DNA of 64,000 nucleotides from assembly GCF_049800675.1 (NCBI RefSeq), contig NZ_JBLOOT010000008.1, positions 124,001 to 188,000 of the forward strand, given 5' to 3'. Source of the stretch: Cauispirillum nitrogeniifigens (GTDB lineage: Bacteria; Pseudomonadota; Alphaproteobacteria; Rhodospirillales; Rhodospirillaceae). The translations under genes and the position numbers were made by a program. Positions 1 to 7,610 of the stretch are shown piece after piece. Below the pieces are notes generated by a model. The model ran no database searches and was not told the origin of the DNA. It saw only the letters and a program-made list of their open reading frames with translations. Positions within the stretch are counted from its first letter, which is position 1. Every line of letters begins with the position of its first letter.

Positions 1-518
1 TTAGTAAGAGCTTCGCAGGTGCAGAAAGAGATTTTCCGGGTTCCAAAATTTCACGCCTTGTTAACCATATGCTTTTTAGGCGAATTAGACGTCACCGATC
101 ATCGCCTTTCTGGCGAGCCTTCGGCGGCCATAAGGCGTTGAAAACAAGGGCAATATATTGCGGCCCCCGGCGCAGGACGGCGCGGAAGGCAGTCGAGTCG
201 AGGCGTCGTCGCAACCCTGAATGACCGCTGTTTACCTTGGCCTCGTCTTGAAACCCGTCACGGCATCCTTTGCGCGCATACAAAAAGGATTTTTCGCCTG
301 CGGAGCCACATCGGGCGGTCGGCGGCCCCTTCCGGACAGGCACGAGGAGATCGCCGGAGAAGGACCGGCAAACCGATTCGCCGCCGCCGCCCCGACGACG
401 ACGGGGCCACCACCGGCTGAAAGGATGATGGGGAACACCCCAAGGAGTAGCCCGGAAGATCACTCGACGCCCGCGCGGCGTTACGGCACTCTGAACCTAC
501 CTTCCGTGGGAAGGCCCT

Positions 519-572
519 GGCCTGCAGCGGCGGCCCCTCACACCCCCACCCCCCCTGACGCCGCTGCAGGCC
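519..572 (+). repeat. Perfect 14-bp inverted repeat with C-rich loop
   Basis: Arms 519-532 (GGCCTGCAGCGGCG) and 559-572 are exact reverse complements around a 26-base C-rich loop. The stem lies just before the terminator at 577-606 and after a small CCTTCC/GGAAGG hairpin at 500-514, so the three stems would stack in one transcript. It could be a structured RNA element or a DNA-binding palindrome; the sequence alone does not decide. Confidence 0.5.
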
Positions 573-576
573 GCCC

Positions 577-606
577 CCCCGCCCGGGACACCGAGGCGGG
601 GTTTTT
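577..606 (+). terminator. Intrinsic terminator
   Basis: A GC stem (CCCCGCC at 577-583 with GGCGGGG at 595-601) and an 11-base loop are followed at once by TTTTT (602-606). It reads on the plus strand. No protein gene precedes it in the window, so it either ends a non-coding transcript or attenuates transcription into the ModE-like gene downstream. Confidence 0.65.
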
Positions 607-739
607 CATGGCGCCCCCCCCCGGTTCCAATGCCCCGGTTCCAATGCCCGGTTCCAATGGCCCCTTTCGGCACCGCGACGCGTCGGGTAGGCTGCGGCGG
701 TCCTATCCTTCCGTCCGCCAGCCATCCAGGGGCTCCTCC

Positions 740-1159
740 GTGCCGTCGCCCACTTCCCCCCCGTCCACGCCGACGCCGCCCCGCGAGCTGAAGGCGCGCC
801 TGCGCTTCAAGCGGGGCGACGCGCTGGTGCTCGGCCCCGGCCGCATCGAGCTGATGGAGGCGGTCGCGCAGTGCGGCTCCATCTCCGGCGCGGCGCGGGC
901 CATGGGCATGTCCTATCGCCGCGCCTGGCTGCTGATCGACGAGGTCAACTCGGCCTTCGCCCGGCCGCTGGTGGAATCGGTGGCCGGCGGGCGGCGGGGC
1001 GGCGGCGCCCGGCTGACCGAAGCCGGCATCGCCGTGGTCGCCGCCTACCGCCGCATGCTCGCCGCCGCCGACAAGGCCATGGCCGCCGACCGCGTCATGA
1101 TCGAGGCCCTGCTGCGCCGCGACCCGCCCGCGCCCCGCAAGGACGACGGGCGGGAGTAG
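740..1159 (+). CDS. ModE N-terminal-type winged-helix regulator, DNA-binding domain only
   Basis: The product has 139 residues. After a Pro-rich N-terminus it matches the ModE/LysR-type DNA-binding domain: a basic FKRGD segment, LGPGRIELMEAV, then the recognition region GSISGAARAMGMSYRRAW, LLIDEVN and a glycine-arginine wing before ARLTEAG. Full ModE carries C-terminal molybdate-binding domains; these are absent, as in many short alphaproteobacterial relatives. I chose the GTG at 740 because an AGGGG element lies eight bases upstream; the frame is open back to 221 but that part has no protein character. It probably acts as a DNA-binding regulator, but the ligand and targets are unknown. No molybdate transport genes are nearby. 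Confidence 0.75.
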   Translation: MPSPTSPPSTPTPPRELKARLRFKRGDALVLGPGRIELMEAVAQCGSISGAARAMGMSYRRAWLLIDEVNSAFARPLVESVAGGRRGGGARLTEAGIAVVAAYRRMLAAADKAMAADRVMIEALLRRDPPAPRKDDGRE

Positions 1160-1164
1160 GCCGC

Positions 1165-1737
1165 CTACCGATTCAGGCCGTGGTATTCGGGGTTGGGGAT
1201 CATGTCCAGCCCGTGGGCCATGCGGTTGGTGTAGTTGAAGAACGCCGCCGTGTCGGTGATGTCGAAGATGTCCTGGTCGGAGAAGCCGGCGGCGCGCAGG
1301 GCGGCACGGTCGTCCTCGCCGATGTCATGCGGCGTCTTGGTCATCTTCCAGGCGTAGTCGAGCATGGCGCGCTGGCGCGGCTCCAGCTCGGCCACCCGGT
1401 AGTTCATCACCATCATTTCGCCCAGCTGCGCGTCGCCCGAAAGCTGCCGCACCGCCTGGCCGTGGGCGACGAGGCAGTAGTAGCAGTGGTTGGCCGACGA
1501 CACGACGACGGCGATCATCTCGCGCTCCAGCTTCGACAGGCCCGACGGCGCCAGCATGAGCTGGTTGTAGAACTGGCTGAAGGCGCGCAGCTTGTCGGGA
1601 TTGCCGGTGTAGGCCTTCAGCACGTTGGGCACCATGCCCAGCTTGTCCTCGCACACGGCGAAGTACTTGGCGATGTCCTCGGGCAGGTCCGGGGTCTCGG
1701 GCAGGGCGATGCGAACGACGTGATCCGGCTGGGGCAT
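1165..1737 (-). CDS. Peroxidase-related AhpD/carboxymuconolactone decarboxylase family protein
   Basis: This 190-residue protein belongs to the AhpD-like alkylhydroperoxidase superfamily. The hallmark is the redox centre around residues 84-91, CYYCLVAHG: a CxxC pair with the conserved downstream His, preceded by the usual glutamate in LEREMIAVVVSS. The length fits the 'uncharacterised peroxidase-related enzyme' subgroup. A GGAGG lies just upstream of the ATG at 1737. The protein is predicted cytosolic and acts on peroxides or another small oxidant through the cysteine pair; the true substrate is unknown. It is divergent from the cytochrome gene at 1814, with only 76 bases between them, so they share a promoter region. 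Confidence 0.85.
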   Translation of the reverse strand: MPQPDHVVRIALPETPDLPEDIAKYFAVCEDKLGMVPNVLKAYTGNPDKLRAFSQFYNQLMLAPSGLSKLEREMIAVVVSSANHCYYCLVAHGQAVRQLSGDAQLGEMMVMNYRVAELEPRQRAMLDYAWKMTKTPHDIGEDDRAALRAAGFSDQDIFDITDTAAFFNYTNRMAHGLDMIPNPEYHGLNR

Positions 1738-1813
1738 TGGAGGTCCTCCCGTGTTTTCTGGTTTGGTGGGGCGTTAGTGTGCAAAACGCGGCCCCGGCAG
1801 AAAAGGCTTTTCC

Positions 1814-2284
1814 ATGAAGGCGCTTGCGGTCGTGCTGGCGATGATGGTGCTGGCCGCCCCCCAGGGGGCGGCGGCGATCGACCTGCACGCCTTGTGGCAC
1901 GACCGCTGTCAAGGCTGCCACGGCCACGCCGGCGCCTTCGCCCGCGAGCGCGCGCCGCTGCGTGACGGCCTGGAAGCCTTCCTCGCCGGCCATCGCGGCG
2001 GCCTGTCGGCCGGTCTGGCGCGCGGCGTGGCGGCGATGCTGCACGGCGCCGCCGTGGCTCCCGACCTGTTCGCCCGGCAGTGCCGCATCTGCCATGGCCC
2101 GGCCGCGTCCTTCGTGCGCGAGCGCCTGACCCTGCGCGACGACCGGCTGGCGGGCCGCTATTCGGGCCGTGATATAGACGCCTTCCTGCGCGCCGGCCAC
2201 GGCCGCCTGGAGGCCGGGGACGCCGAAGTGCTGGCGGCGCAGCTCCGCCGCGTTCTTGGCGAGGTGCGTTACGAGGCCGACTGA
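1814..2284 (+). CDS. Small periplasmic diheme c-type cytochrome
   Basis: The product has 156 residues: a signal peptide (about residues 1-21) and two heme c attachment sites, CQGCH near residue 33 and CRICH near residue 93. The two halves resemble each other (GHAGAFARERAPLRDGLEAF versus GPAASFVRERLTLRDDRLAG), so it looks like an internal duplication of a one-heme module. Each half ends in a conserved L..GHGG/GHGR segment. It would be an electron carrier in the periplasm; the partner is not evident. The 3' end overlaps the convergent lipoprotein gene by 16 bases. Confidence 0.85.
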   Translation: MKALAVVLAMMVLAAPQGAAAIDLHALWHDRCQGCHGHAGAFARERAPLRDGLEAFLAGHRGGLSAGLARGVAAMLHGAAVAPDLFARQCRICHGPAASFVRERLTLRDDRLAGRYSGRDIDAFLRAGHGRLEAGDAEVLAAQLRRVLGEVRYEAD

Positions 2285-2880
2285 CGCAGCGCCGCCGCAA
2301 GGTCGGCGGTGAAGCGGTCGAAGATCTCGCGCACGGCGGCGCGGGTGGCCTCCCCGGCGGCGGCGGGCGAGGCATCGGCGGCCTCGCGCTCCACCCGGTA
2401 GGTATCGAGCACCATCAGATCCAGCCCCCGCCCGGTGCGCTGGGCGCCGATCTCCATCTCCACCACCACCGTCGCCGCCCCATCGGCGATGCGCTGCTCC
2501 AGGCGGGCCACGCGGCCCTGCACCTCGACATCGGGGCGGCCGCGGAAGCGCGGCGTGAGGACCTGGGTGAACAGCCCGGTGGCCCGCAGGTGGTCGGTCA
2601 GCTCCCGCTGGATGGCCGCCGTCGGGCTGTCGACCCAGAAATGGTAGTTGTACTGCCGCAGCGCCCCGTCACCCTCGACGTAGACCATGGCCCGCTCGCT
2701 GGCCAGGCCGTCGGCGTCGAAGGGCCGCACCTCGACGACGCCGCCGAGGGGGGCCTGGGCGGTGGCCTCGGGATCGGGGACGTCCAGCCGGTAGAAGGTG
2801 TCCGTGGGCACCGGCGGCTGGGCGCAGGCGGCGACGGCCATCACGGTGGCGGCGGCCAGGAGGCGGCGGAACGGGACCAT
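2269..2880 (-). CDS. ABC transport auxiliary lipoprotein of the MCE system (PqiC/MlaC-like role)
   Basis: The product has 203 residues with a lipoprotein signal: a hydrophobic stretch and lipobox VAAC, Cys19. The mature part starts with TDTFYRLDVPDP, typical of the ABC-type transport auxiliary lipoprotein family that accompanies MCE transporters. It probably sits in the outer membrane or periplasm and hands lipid to or from the MCE protein. The ATG at 2880 is preferred: AAGGA lies nine bases upstream, whereas the in-frame ATG at 2889 would abut it. It is the last gene of the run starting with trkH, 18 bases after the MCE gene. Confidence 0.8.
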   Translation of the reverse strand: MVPFRRLLAAATVMAVAACAQPPVPTDTFYRLDVPDPEATAQAPLGGVVEVRPFDADGLASERAMVYVEGDGALRQYNYHFWVDSPTAAIQRELTDHLRATGLFTQVLTPRFRGRPDVEVQGRVARLEQRIADGAATVVVEMEIGAQRTGRGLDLMVLDTYRVEREAADASPAAAGEATRAAVREIFDRFTADLAAALRQSAS

Positions 2881-2898
2881 GGGCGGCATTCCTTCGGT

Positions 2899-3882
2899 TT
2901 ACCGGGGGTGCGCCTGATCGGCGGGCGGCGTGCCGCCGATCAGCAGGCCGGGGTTTTGACGCAGCGCGCGGCTGAACTCCAGCATGTTGCGGCTGGTGCT
3001 GTCGAGGTTGTAGGTGATCGAATCGATGTTGCGCGCCACGGTATCCAGGGAATAACGCATGTCCTTCAGGGACGCGCCGACATCCTCGCGGCTGTCGGCG
3101 ATCAGCCCGTCGAGGGTCTTGACCAGGGTGGCGACCTGCCCGCTCATCGCCTTCAGCTCGCCGCTCATGGTCGAGAACTCGCTGCTGGCATCGCGCACGT
3201 TGGCCAGGGTGGTGTCGATGGACGCCAGGTTCTGCTGGCTGAGCACCTGCTGGTTCAGCTTTTCGGAAAAAGCCGCCAGGTTGCCGGTGATCTGGGGTGT
3301 GCGCCCCGACAGATCGGCCGACATGATGCGCAGGTTCTCGACGATCTCGGGCGTCGAGTCGACGGCCATCTCGCCCAGCGCGACGACGTAACGGTTGATG
3401 TTGTCGATCAGCGGCCGGACGCTGCCGCGCGACAGTTCCTGCACCTCGCCGGCGACATCCTCCAGGGTGGTGAAGATGGAGCCGCCGTTGCGACCGGGGA
3501 TCTCCGAGCCCGGCGGCAGCATCTCGCGGCTCTCGCCGCCCTGGATGTCGATGGTCACTGCCGCCAGCAGGCCCGAGGCGGCGATGCGCGCCACGCTGTC
3601 CACCGGGATGGGCCAGCCGTCCTGGACGCTGACGTTGACGCGGAAGCGGGTCTGGCCATCGGCGCCGCGCAGCGGCTGGATGCTCTCCACCTGGCCGATG
3701 GGGAAGCCCTCGTAGAGCACCTGGGTGCCGTACTTCAGGCCGCCCACGTTGTTGTAGGTGGTGTGGTAGGGCGCCGTCGGCCCGGTGCGGCCGGTCAGCA
3801 CCGCCAGGGCGACCACCAGGGCGCCCAGCATCAGCAGGACGAAGGCGCCGACGACGACGTAGTTGGTGCGGTTGTCCTTCAT
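2899..3882 (-). CDS. MlaD-type MCE-domain lipid-binding protein
   Basis: The product has 327 residues. One N-terminal membrane anchor (about residues 8-30) is followed by an MCE domain with the typical YNNVGGLKYGTQVLYEGFPIGQV core (about 42-120) and a long helical tail with repeated Leu/Ser heptad patterning. MCE proteins form periplasmic hexamers that carry phospholipids between inner and outer membrane. The tail is longer than in E. coli MlaD and may form a needle-like barrel. The start codon overlaps the ATPase stop by four bases (ATGA). Confidence 0.88.
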   Translation of the reverse strand: MKDNRTNYVVVGAFVLLMLGALVVALAVLTGRTGPTAPYHTTYNNVGGLKYGTQVLYEGFPIGQVESIQPLRGADGQTRFRVNVSVQDGWPIPVDSVARIAASGLLAAVTIDIQGGESREMLPPGSEIPGRNGGSIFTTLEDVAGEVQELSRGSVRPLIDNINRYVVALGEMAVDSTPEIVENLRIMSADLSGRTPQITGNLAAFSEKLNQQVLSQQNLASIDTTLANVRDASSEFSTMSGELKAMSGQVATLVKTLDGLIADSREDVGASLKDMRYSLDTVARNIDSITYNLDSTSRNMLEFSRALRQNPGLLIGGTPPADQAHPR

Positions 3883-4703
3883 GCCTTTGGTCCTTTCTGG
3901 CCGGTCAGGCGGCGCAGGTACTCCTCGGGGTCCAGCTCTGCTTCCTCGATGCGGCGATTGAGCAGGTTCTGGATCCGCTCGTTGGGGCTGTTGCGGATGT
4001 TCTCGACCGTGTCGATGGCCAGCACGTCGCCCTTGTCCAGCACGCAGATGCGGTCGGCGATCTTGAAGGCGCTTTCCAGTTCGTGGGTGACGACGACGAC
4101 GGACATGCGCAGGGCGTCGCGCAGCAGCAGGATGAGGTCGTCGATCTGCGCCGCCACCACCGGGTCCAGCCCGGCCGAGGGCTCGTCGCAGAACAGGACG
4201 CGCGGGTCCATGACGATGGCGCGGGCCAGGGCGGCGCGCTTGATCATGCCGCCCGACAGCTCGGCCGGCATCAGGCTGTCGAAGCCGGCGAGGCTGACCA
4301 CCTCCATCTTCATGCGCGCCATGATCTCCATGGTCATGCGGTCCAGGCGGGTATGCTCGACCAGCGGCAGCATGATGTTGTCGAGCACCGTCATGGACGA
4401 GAACAGCGCCCCGCCCTGGAACGCCACGCCGATCTTCTGGCGCAACTCGGTCAGGGCCTGCGGGCCGATGGCGTTGATGTCCTGGCCGAGGATGCGCACG
4501 CTGCCCGAGGTCGGCGTCAGCAGGCCCAGCAGGTGGTTGAGCAGGGTCGATTTGCCCGACCCCGACCCGCCCATGATGACGAGGATCTCGCCGGGTTCCA
4601 CGGCCAGGGTGATGCCCTTGAGGATCAGGCGGTCCCCGAAGTGGGTGACGAGGTTCTCGACCTCGATGATGGGGGCCTTGGTGTCGGGGGCTTGGTCACT
4701 CAT
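3879..4703 (-). CDS. MlaF-type ABC transporter ATPase
   Basis: The product is a 274-residue cytosolic ATPase. It has Walker A GGSGSGKST, the ABC signature LSGGMIKRAALARAI, Walker B VLFCDEPSAGLDPV and the H-loop VVTHE. The 'SGGMIKR' signature and overall length are typical of MlaF, the ATPase of MCE-type lipid transporters. It energises the permease encoded just upstream. It overlaps that gene's stop by four bases and the MCE gene by four, so expression is probably translationally coupled. Confidence 0.92.
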   Translation of the reverse strand: MSDQAPDTKAPIIEVENLVTHFGDRLILKGITLAVEPGEILVIMGGSGSGKSTLLNHLLGLLTPTSGSVRILGQDINAIGPQALTELRQKIGVAFQGGALFSSMTVLDNIMLPLVEHTRLDRMTMEIMARMKMEVVSLAGFDSLMPAELSGGMIKRAALARAIVMDPRVLFCDEPSAGLDPVVAAQIDDLILLLRDALRMSVVVVTHELESAFKIADRICVLDKGDVLAIDTVENIRNSPNERIQNLLNRRIEEAELDPEEYLRRLTGQKGPKA

Positions 4704-5536
4704 GAGCGTGTCAGCACAAAGGCGAAGATCATGTCGGTGATGACGATGGCGGAGATGGCGTGCACCACCGACCGCGTGGTCATGCGGCCCACGCCTTCCG
4801 ACCCGCCGGTGACGGAGGCGCCGTTGACCACGCCCACCAGGACGATCAACACGGCGAACAGGACGCTCTTGCCGACGCCGTGCAGCACGTCGTTGACCTT
4901 GAGCAGGCTGACCAGTTCGTTGGTGTAGGCCGACAGGCTCATGCCCAGTTCCACCGACACGTAGAGCCCGGCCCCCAGCAGGGCGACGAAGTCCGACCAG
5001 ATGGTCAGCGCCGGCAGCATGACCACGGTGCCCAGCAGCGCCGGGGCGACCAGGAAGCGCACCGGGTTGATGCCCATGACCACCAGGGCGTCGATCTCCT
5101 GGCTGATCTTCATGGTGCCCAGGCGGGCCGCCAGCGCCGATCCCGACCGTCCGGCGACCAGGATGCCGGTGATCAGCGGCGCGAACTCGCGCGTCACCGA
5201 CAGGGCCACGCCCAGCGTCACCTGGCTTTCGGCGCCGAAGGCCGACAGGCTGTAGATGCCCTGGATGGCCAGCATGGCGCCGATGGTGATCGACAGGATG
5301 GTGACGATGGGCAGCGCCTTGATGCCGACCTCCATGGCCTGGACGAACACCGCCGACAGGCGCACCGGCTGGCGGCGGCGCCAGCCCCACAGGGTCCAGC
5401 CGAGGGCCTGAAGCAGCAGCATGCCGCCCAGGCCGATCTCCTCGACCCCGGCGACGGTGGCGCGGCCGACCCGGCCGACGGTGGCGGCAATGCGTCCCAC
5501 GCCCTCAGATCCCGTCGCGCAGGGCGCTGTCGACAT
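4700..5536 (-). CDS. MlaE-type ABC lipid transporter permease
   Basis: The product has 278 residues of the MlaE family: several membrane helices and the conserved coupling segment EIDALVVMGINPVRFLVAPALLG (about residues 145-170). It is the inner-membrane channel of the MCE lipid transporter. The ATG at 5536 makes it overlap the STAS gene by 32 bases; a GTG at 5500, just after the STAS stop, is an alternative start that would remove 12 residues. Neither start has a strong ribosome site, as expected for coupled translation. Confidence 0.9.
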   Translation of the reverse strand: MSTAPCATGSEGVGRIAATVGRVGRATVAGVEEIGLGGMLLLQALGWTLWGWRRRQPVRLSAVFVQAMEVGIKALPIVTILSITIGAMLAIQGIYSLSAFGAESQVTLGVALSVTREFAPLITGILVAGRSGSALAARLGTMKISQEIDALVVMGINPVRFLVAPALLGTVVMLPALTIWSDFVALLGAGLYVSVELGMSLSAYTNELVSLLKVNDVLHGVGKSVLFAVLIVLVGVVNGASVTGGSEGVGRMTTRSVVHAISAIVITDMIFAFVLTRS

Positions 5537-5837
5537 CGGGTTGGAAGGCGAACACCTTGTCCAGGCGCGCCAGTTGCAGCACCCGCATGGCCGCCGGGCT
5601 GACCGCCGCCAGCACGAAGGCCACGCCCTGGCGGCGGGCCACCTGGAAGCCTTCCACCAGCGAGGCGACGCCGGAGCTGTCGATATAGGCGATGCCGCCC
5701 ATGTCGACCACCACCGGCCCGCCCTGGCGCAGGCTGCCCAGCACCGCGTCGCGCACCTGCGGCGAGGTCTGAAGGTCGATCTCCCCCGACAGGGTGACGA
5801 CCTGGGCGCCGTCCCGCGTACTCACTTCAACGGTCAT
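5505..5837 (-). CDS. STAS-domain protein (MlaB-like / anti-sigma factor antagonist-like)
   Basis: The product is a 110-residue single STAS domain. It contains the SGEIDLQTS start and the DSSG motif at residues 53-56 (YIDSSGVASL), where anti-sigma antagonists of the SpoIIAA/RsbV type are phosphorylated on serine. E. coli MlaB, the STAS subunit of the Mla transporter, has a different residue there. Its position is telling: upstream, with a four-base overlap, lies an RsbW-like kinase and then a PP2C phosphatase; downstream, with a 32-base overlap, lies MlaE. It may serve as the MlaB subunit, as a partner-switching switch protein, or both. Confidence 0.85.
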   Translation of the reverse strand: MTVEVSTRDGAQVVTLSGEIDLQTSPQVRDAVLGSLRQGGPVVVDMGGIAYIDSSGVASLVEGFQVARRQGVAFVLAAVSPAAMRVLQLARLDKVFAFQPDVDSALRDGI

Positions 5838-6295
5838 CGTTGTTCCCCCATGCCGTCTCCGGCCCTTGCTCCTCCCGGCCAACGCTTGCACAGGCGCAGC
5901 ACGTTGCCGGCGCCGGGGGGCGGAGCCTCCCAGGCGCATTCATCGGTCAGGCTGCGCATCAGGTGCAGGCCCAGCCCGCCCGGCCGCACGTCGGCCAGGT
6001 CGCGGCCCCGGATCTTAGCCGGATCCACCGGCGGCGCGAAGTCGGTAACGCGCACGCACAGGCCCTCGGCATCGGCGGCCAGCTCGATCACCATGTCGCC
6101 GACGCGGGCGCCATCGCCGTAGCCATGGCGGACCACGTTCTGGCAGGCTTCGTCGACGGCCAGCACCAGATCGTTGGCCCACTCCGCCCCGGCGCCGCGT
6201 CCCAGGGCCGCTTCGCGCACCAGGGCGCGGACCAGGCGCAGGCTGTCGGCGCGGCCGGGCAGGCGCAGGGTGGCGAGGACGGTTCTAGTCTCCAC
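5834..6295 (-). CDS. RsbW/SpoIIAB-like serine kinase (anti-sigma-type GHKL ATPase)
   Basis: The product is a 153-residue single GHKL ATPase domain without a histidine-kinase phosphotransfer part. The N-box is DEACQNVVRHGY (about residue 48), followed by a DFAPP segment and the G2 box GGLGLHLM. Such proteins phosphorylate a STAS partner on serine and may sequester a sigma factor or another target. The start is GTG at 6295, inside the end of the phosphatase gene (11-base overlap). The stop overlaps the STAS start. No sigma factor gene lies nearby, so the controlled target is unknown. Confidence 0.85.
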   Translation of the reverse strand: METRTVLATLRLPGRADSLRLVRALVREAALGRGAGAEWANDLVLAVDEACQNVVRHGYGDGARVGDMVIELAADAEGLCVRVTDFAPPVDPAKIRGRDLADVRPGGLGLHLMRSLTDECAWEAPPPGAGNVLRLCKRWPGGARAGDGMGEQR

Positions 6296-7604
6296 GGGGG
6301 CGCTCCAGGACCAGCATGGTCAGGTCGTCGCGCTGCGCCCGGCCGGCGGCCAGCGCGGCGTCGATCAGGGCGGCCGGCCGCGTCGCCACCGGCACCCCGG
6401 CGCCGGCGGCGATCAGGCCGCCCAGGCCATCGGCCTGCAACATGGCTCCCTCCCGGTCGCTGGCCTCGGTAAGGCCGTCGGTGAACACGTACAGCGCCTG
6501 CCCCGGCCGGACCACCAGCGACCGTTCGGCGGCCGGCTCGACCAGCCCCGGCGCGATGCCCAGCGGCGGACCGTCGGCCGGCAGGGACTCCAACGCCCCG
6601 GACGCCGGATCGTGCAGCAGCGGCGGCTCGTGGCCGGCATTGGCCAGCACCAGCGCGCCGTCGGCGGGATCATACAGGCCGCACGCCAGGGTGACGAACA
6701 GGCCGTGGCTGGCCGTCTCGCACAGTTCCTCGTTGATCGCCGCCAGCAGGGCGCCGGGGTGGCGGGCGCTCTTGCTCAGGCAGCGGAACAGGCTGGAGGT
6801 CTTGGCCATCAGCAGGGCGGCGTTGATGCCTTTGCCGGCGACGTCGGCGACGCAGAACCACAGCCGCCCGTCGGGCCGCCGCACCACGTCCCAGAAGTCG
6901 CCCGACACCAGATGCATCGGCCGCATCTCGCCGTGGATGGGGAACTCCGCCGGCGCCGGGCCGGGCAGCAGGCCGCGCTGGATGGCCGCCGCCAGTTCGA
7001 CCTCGCGGGCCAGGCGCTCCTGCTCGACCAGCCGGGCGGTCAGCCGCATGTTGGAGATGGCCAGGGCGGCGGCGCCGCACAGCGCCTCCAGCAGGCCCTG
7101 ATCCTCGGGCGTGAACAGGTGGTCGCCATCGGGGCCGTCGGTGGCCTTGTTGATGATCTCGATGGCGCCCAGGCGTTCGTCGCCCACCGACAGCGGGGCG
7201 ACCAGGATGGAGCGGGTGACGAAGCCGGTGGCGGCATCCACCGCCGCCCCGGCGAAGGCCGGATCGGCGCGCACGTCGCGCACCATCTGGGCGGTGTCGT
7301 CCTCGATGCAGCGGCCGACGATGCCGGTGCCCCACGGCAGGCGCAGGCCGGTGATGTCGACCGGGCCGTGGCAGGCGAAGCAGACGATCTCCCGCCCCGG
7401 ACCTTCGAGCAGGAACAGCGACGACGCCTCCGCCCCCAGGCGGTCGGTGATGCGCTCCAGCCCGGCGCGGACCATCTCGGTGAAGTCGCCGGAGCGGGCG
7501 AAGCCGCGCGTCATGGCCGCCAGCAGGGTCAGGTTGCCGCTGGGGTCGACCGAGGCCGCCGGGGCTCCGGCGGGGACGTGCAGGGCGAGCGATCCGATGG
7601 CCAT
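6285..7604 (-). CDS. GAF-domain PP2C/SpoIIE-type protein phosphatase
   Basis: The product has 439 residues, with a GAF sensor domain at about 25-190 (IVGRCIEDDTAQMV, GAIEIINK) and a linker helix with the typical AAAIQRGLLPGP. The SpoIIE/RsbU-type phosphatase follows, with metal-site motifs SGDFWD, DVAGKGINAALLMA, YVFTDGLTEA and RDDLTMLV. It should dephosphorylate the phospho-STAS protein encoded two genes downstream, giving a complete kinase, substrate and phosphatase set. The GAF domain is the likely input, ligand unknown. There is no membrane segment. It starts six bases after the trkH stop. Confidence 0.9.
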   Translation of the reverse strand: MAIGSLALHVPAGAPAASVDPSGNLTLLAAMTRGFARSGDFTEMVRAGLERITDRLGAEASSLFLLEGPGREIVCFACHGPVDITGLRLPWGTGIVGRCIEDDTAQMVRDVRADPAFAGAAVDAATGFVTRSILVAPLSVGDERLGAIEIINKATDGPDGDHLFTPEDQGLLEALCGAAALAISNMRLTARLVEQERLAREVELAAAIQRGLLPGPAPAEFPIHGEMRPMHLVSGDFWDVVRRPDGRLWFCVADVAGKGINAALLMAKTSSLFRCLSKSARHPGALLAAINEELCETASHGLFVTLACGLYDPADGALVLANAGHEPPLLHDPASGALESLPADGPPLGIAPGLVEPAAERSLVVRPGQALYVFTDGLTEASDREGAMLQADGLGGLIAAGAGVPVATRPAALIDAALAAGRAQRDDLTMLVLERPRGD

Positions 7605-7610
7605 GGTGCC

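Larger units (their letters stand above)
1..739. other. Long leader region without a recognised gene
   Basis: I see no convincing protein gene here. The long open frames on both strands have no ribosome site or protein-like composition. The first 100 bases are AT-richer than the rest of the window and could hold promoters. From about 391 onward the plus strand has a series of hairpins: CCCCG/CGGGG at 391-407, CCTTCC/GGAAGG at 500-514, a 14-bp perfect stem at 519-572, and a terminator at 577-606. This looks more like a transcribed structured RNA or leader than spacer, but I cannot match it to a known RNA family. Confidence 0.5.

Noticed and set aside
391..606. Molybdenum cofactor riboswitch ahead of the ModE-like gene
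   Set aside because: The stems do not follow the Moco riboswitch layout, and the downstream gene is a regulator fragment rather than a molybdenum cofactor or transport gene.
5498..5536. Sequencing error as the cause of the 32-base STAS/MlaE overlap
   Set aside because: Both reading frames are intact with normal motifs, and a GTG at 5500 offers a non-overlapping start, so the overlap does not need an error to explain it.
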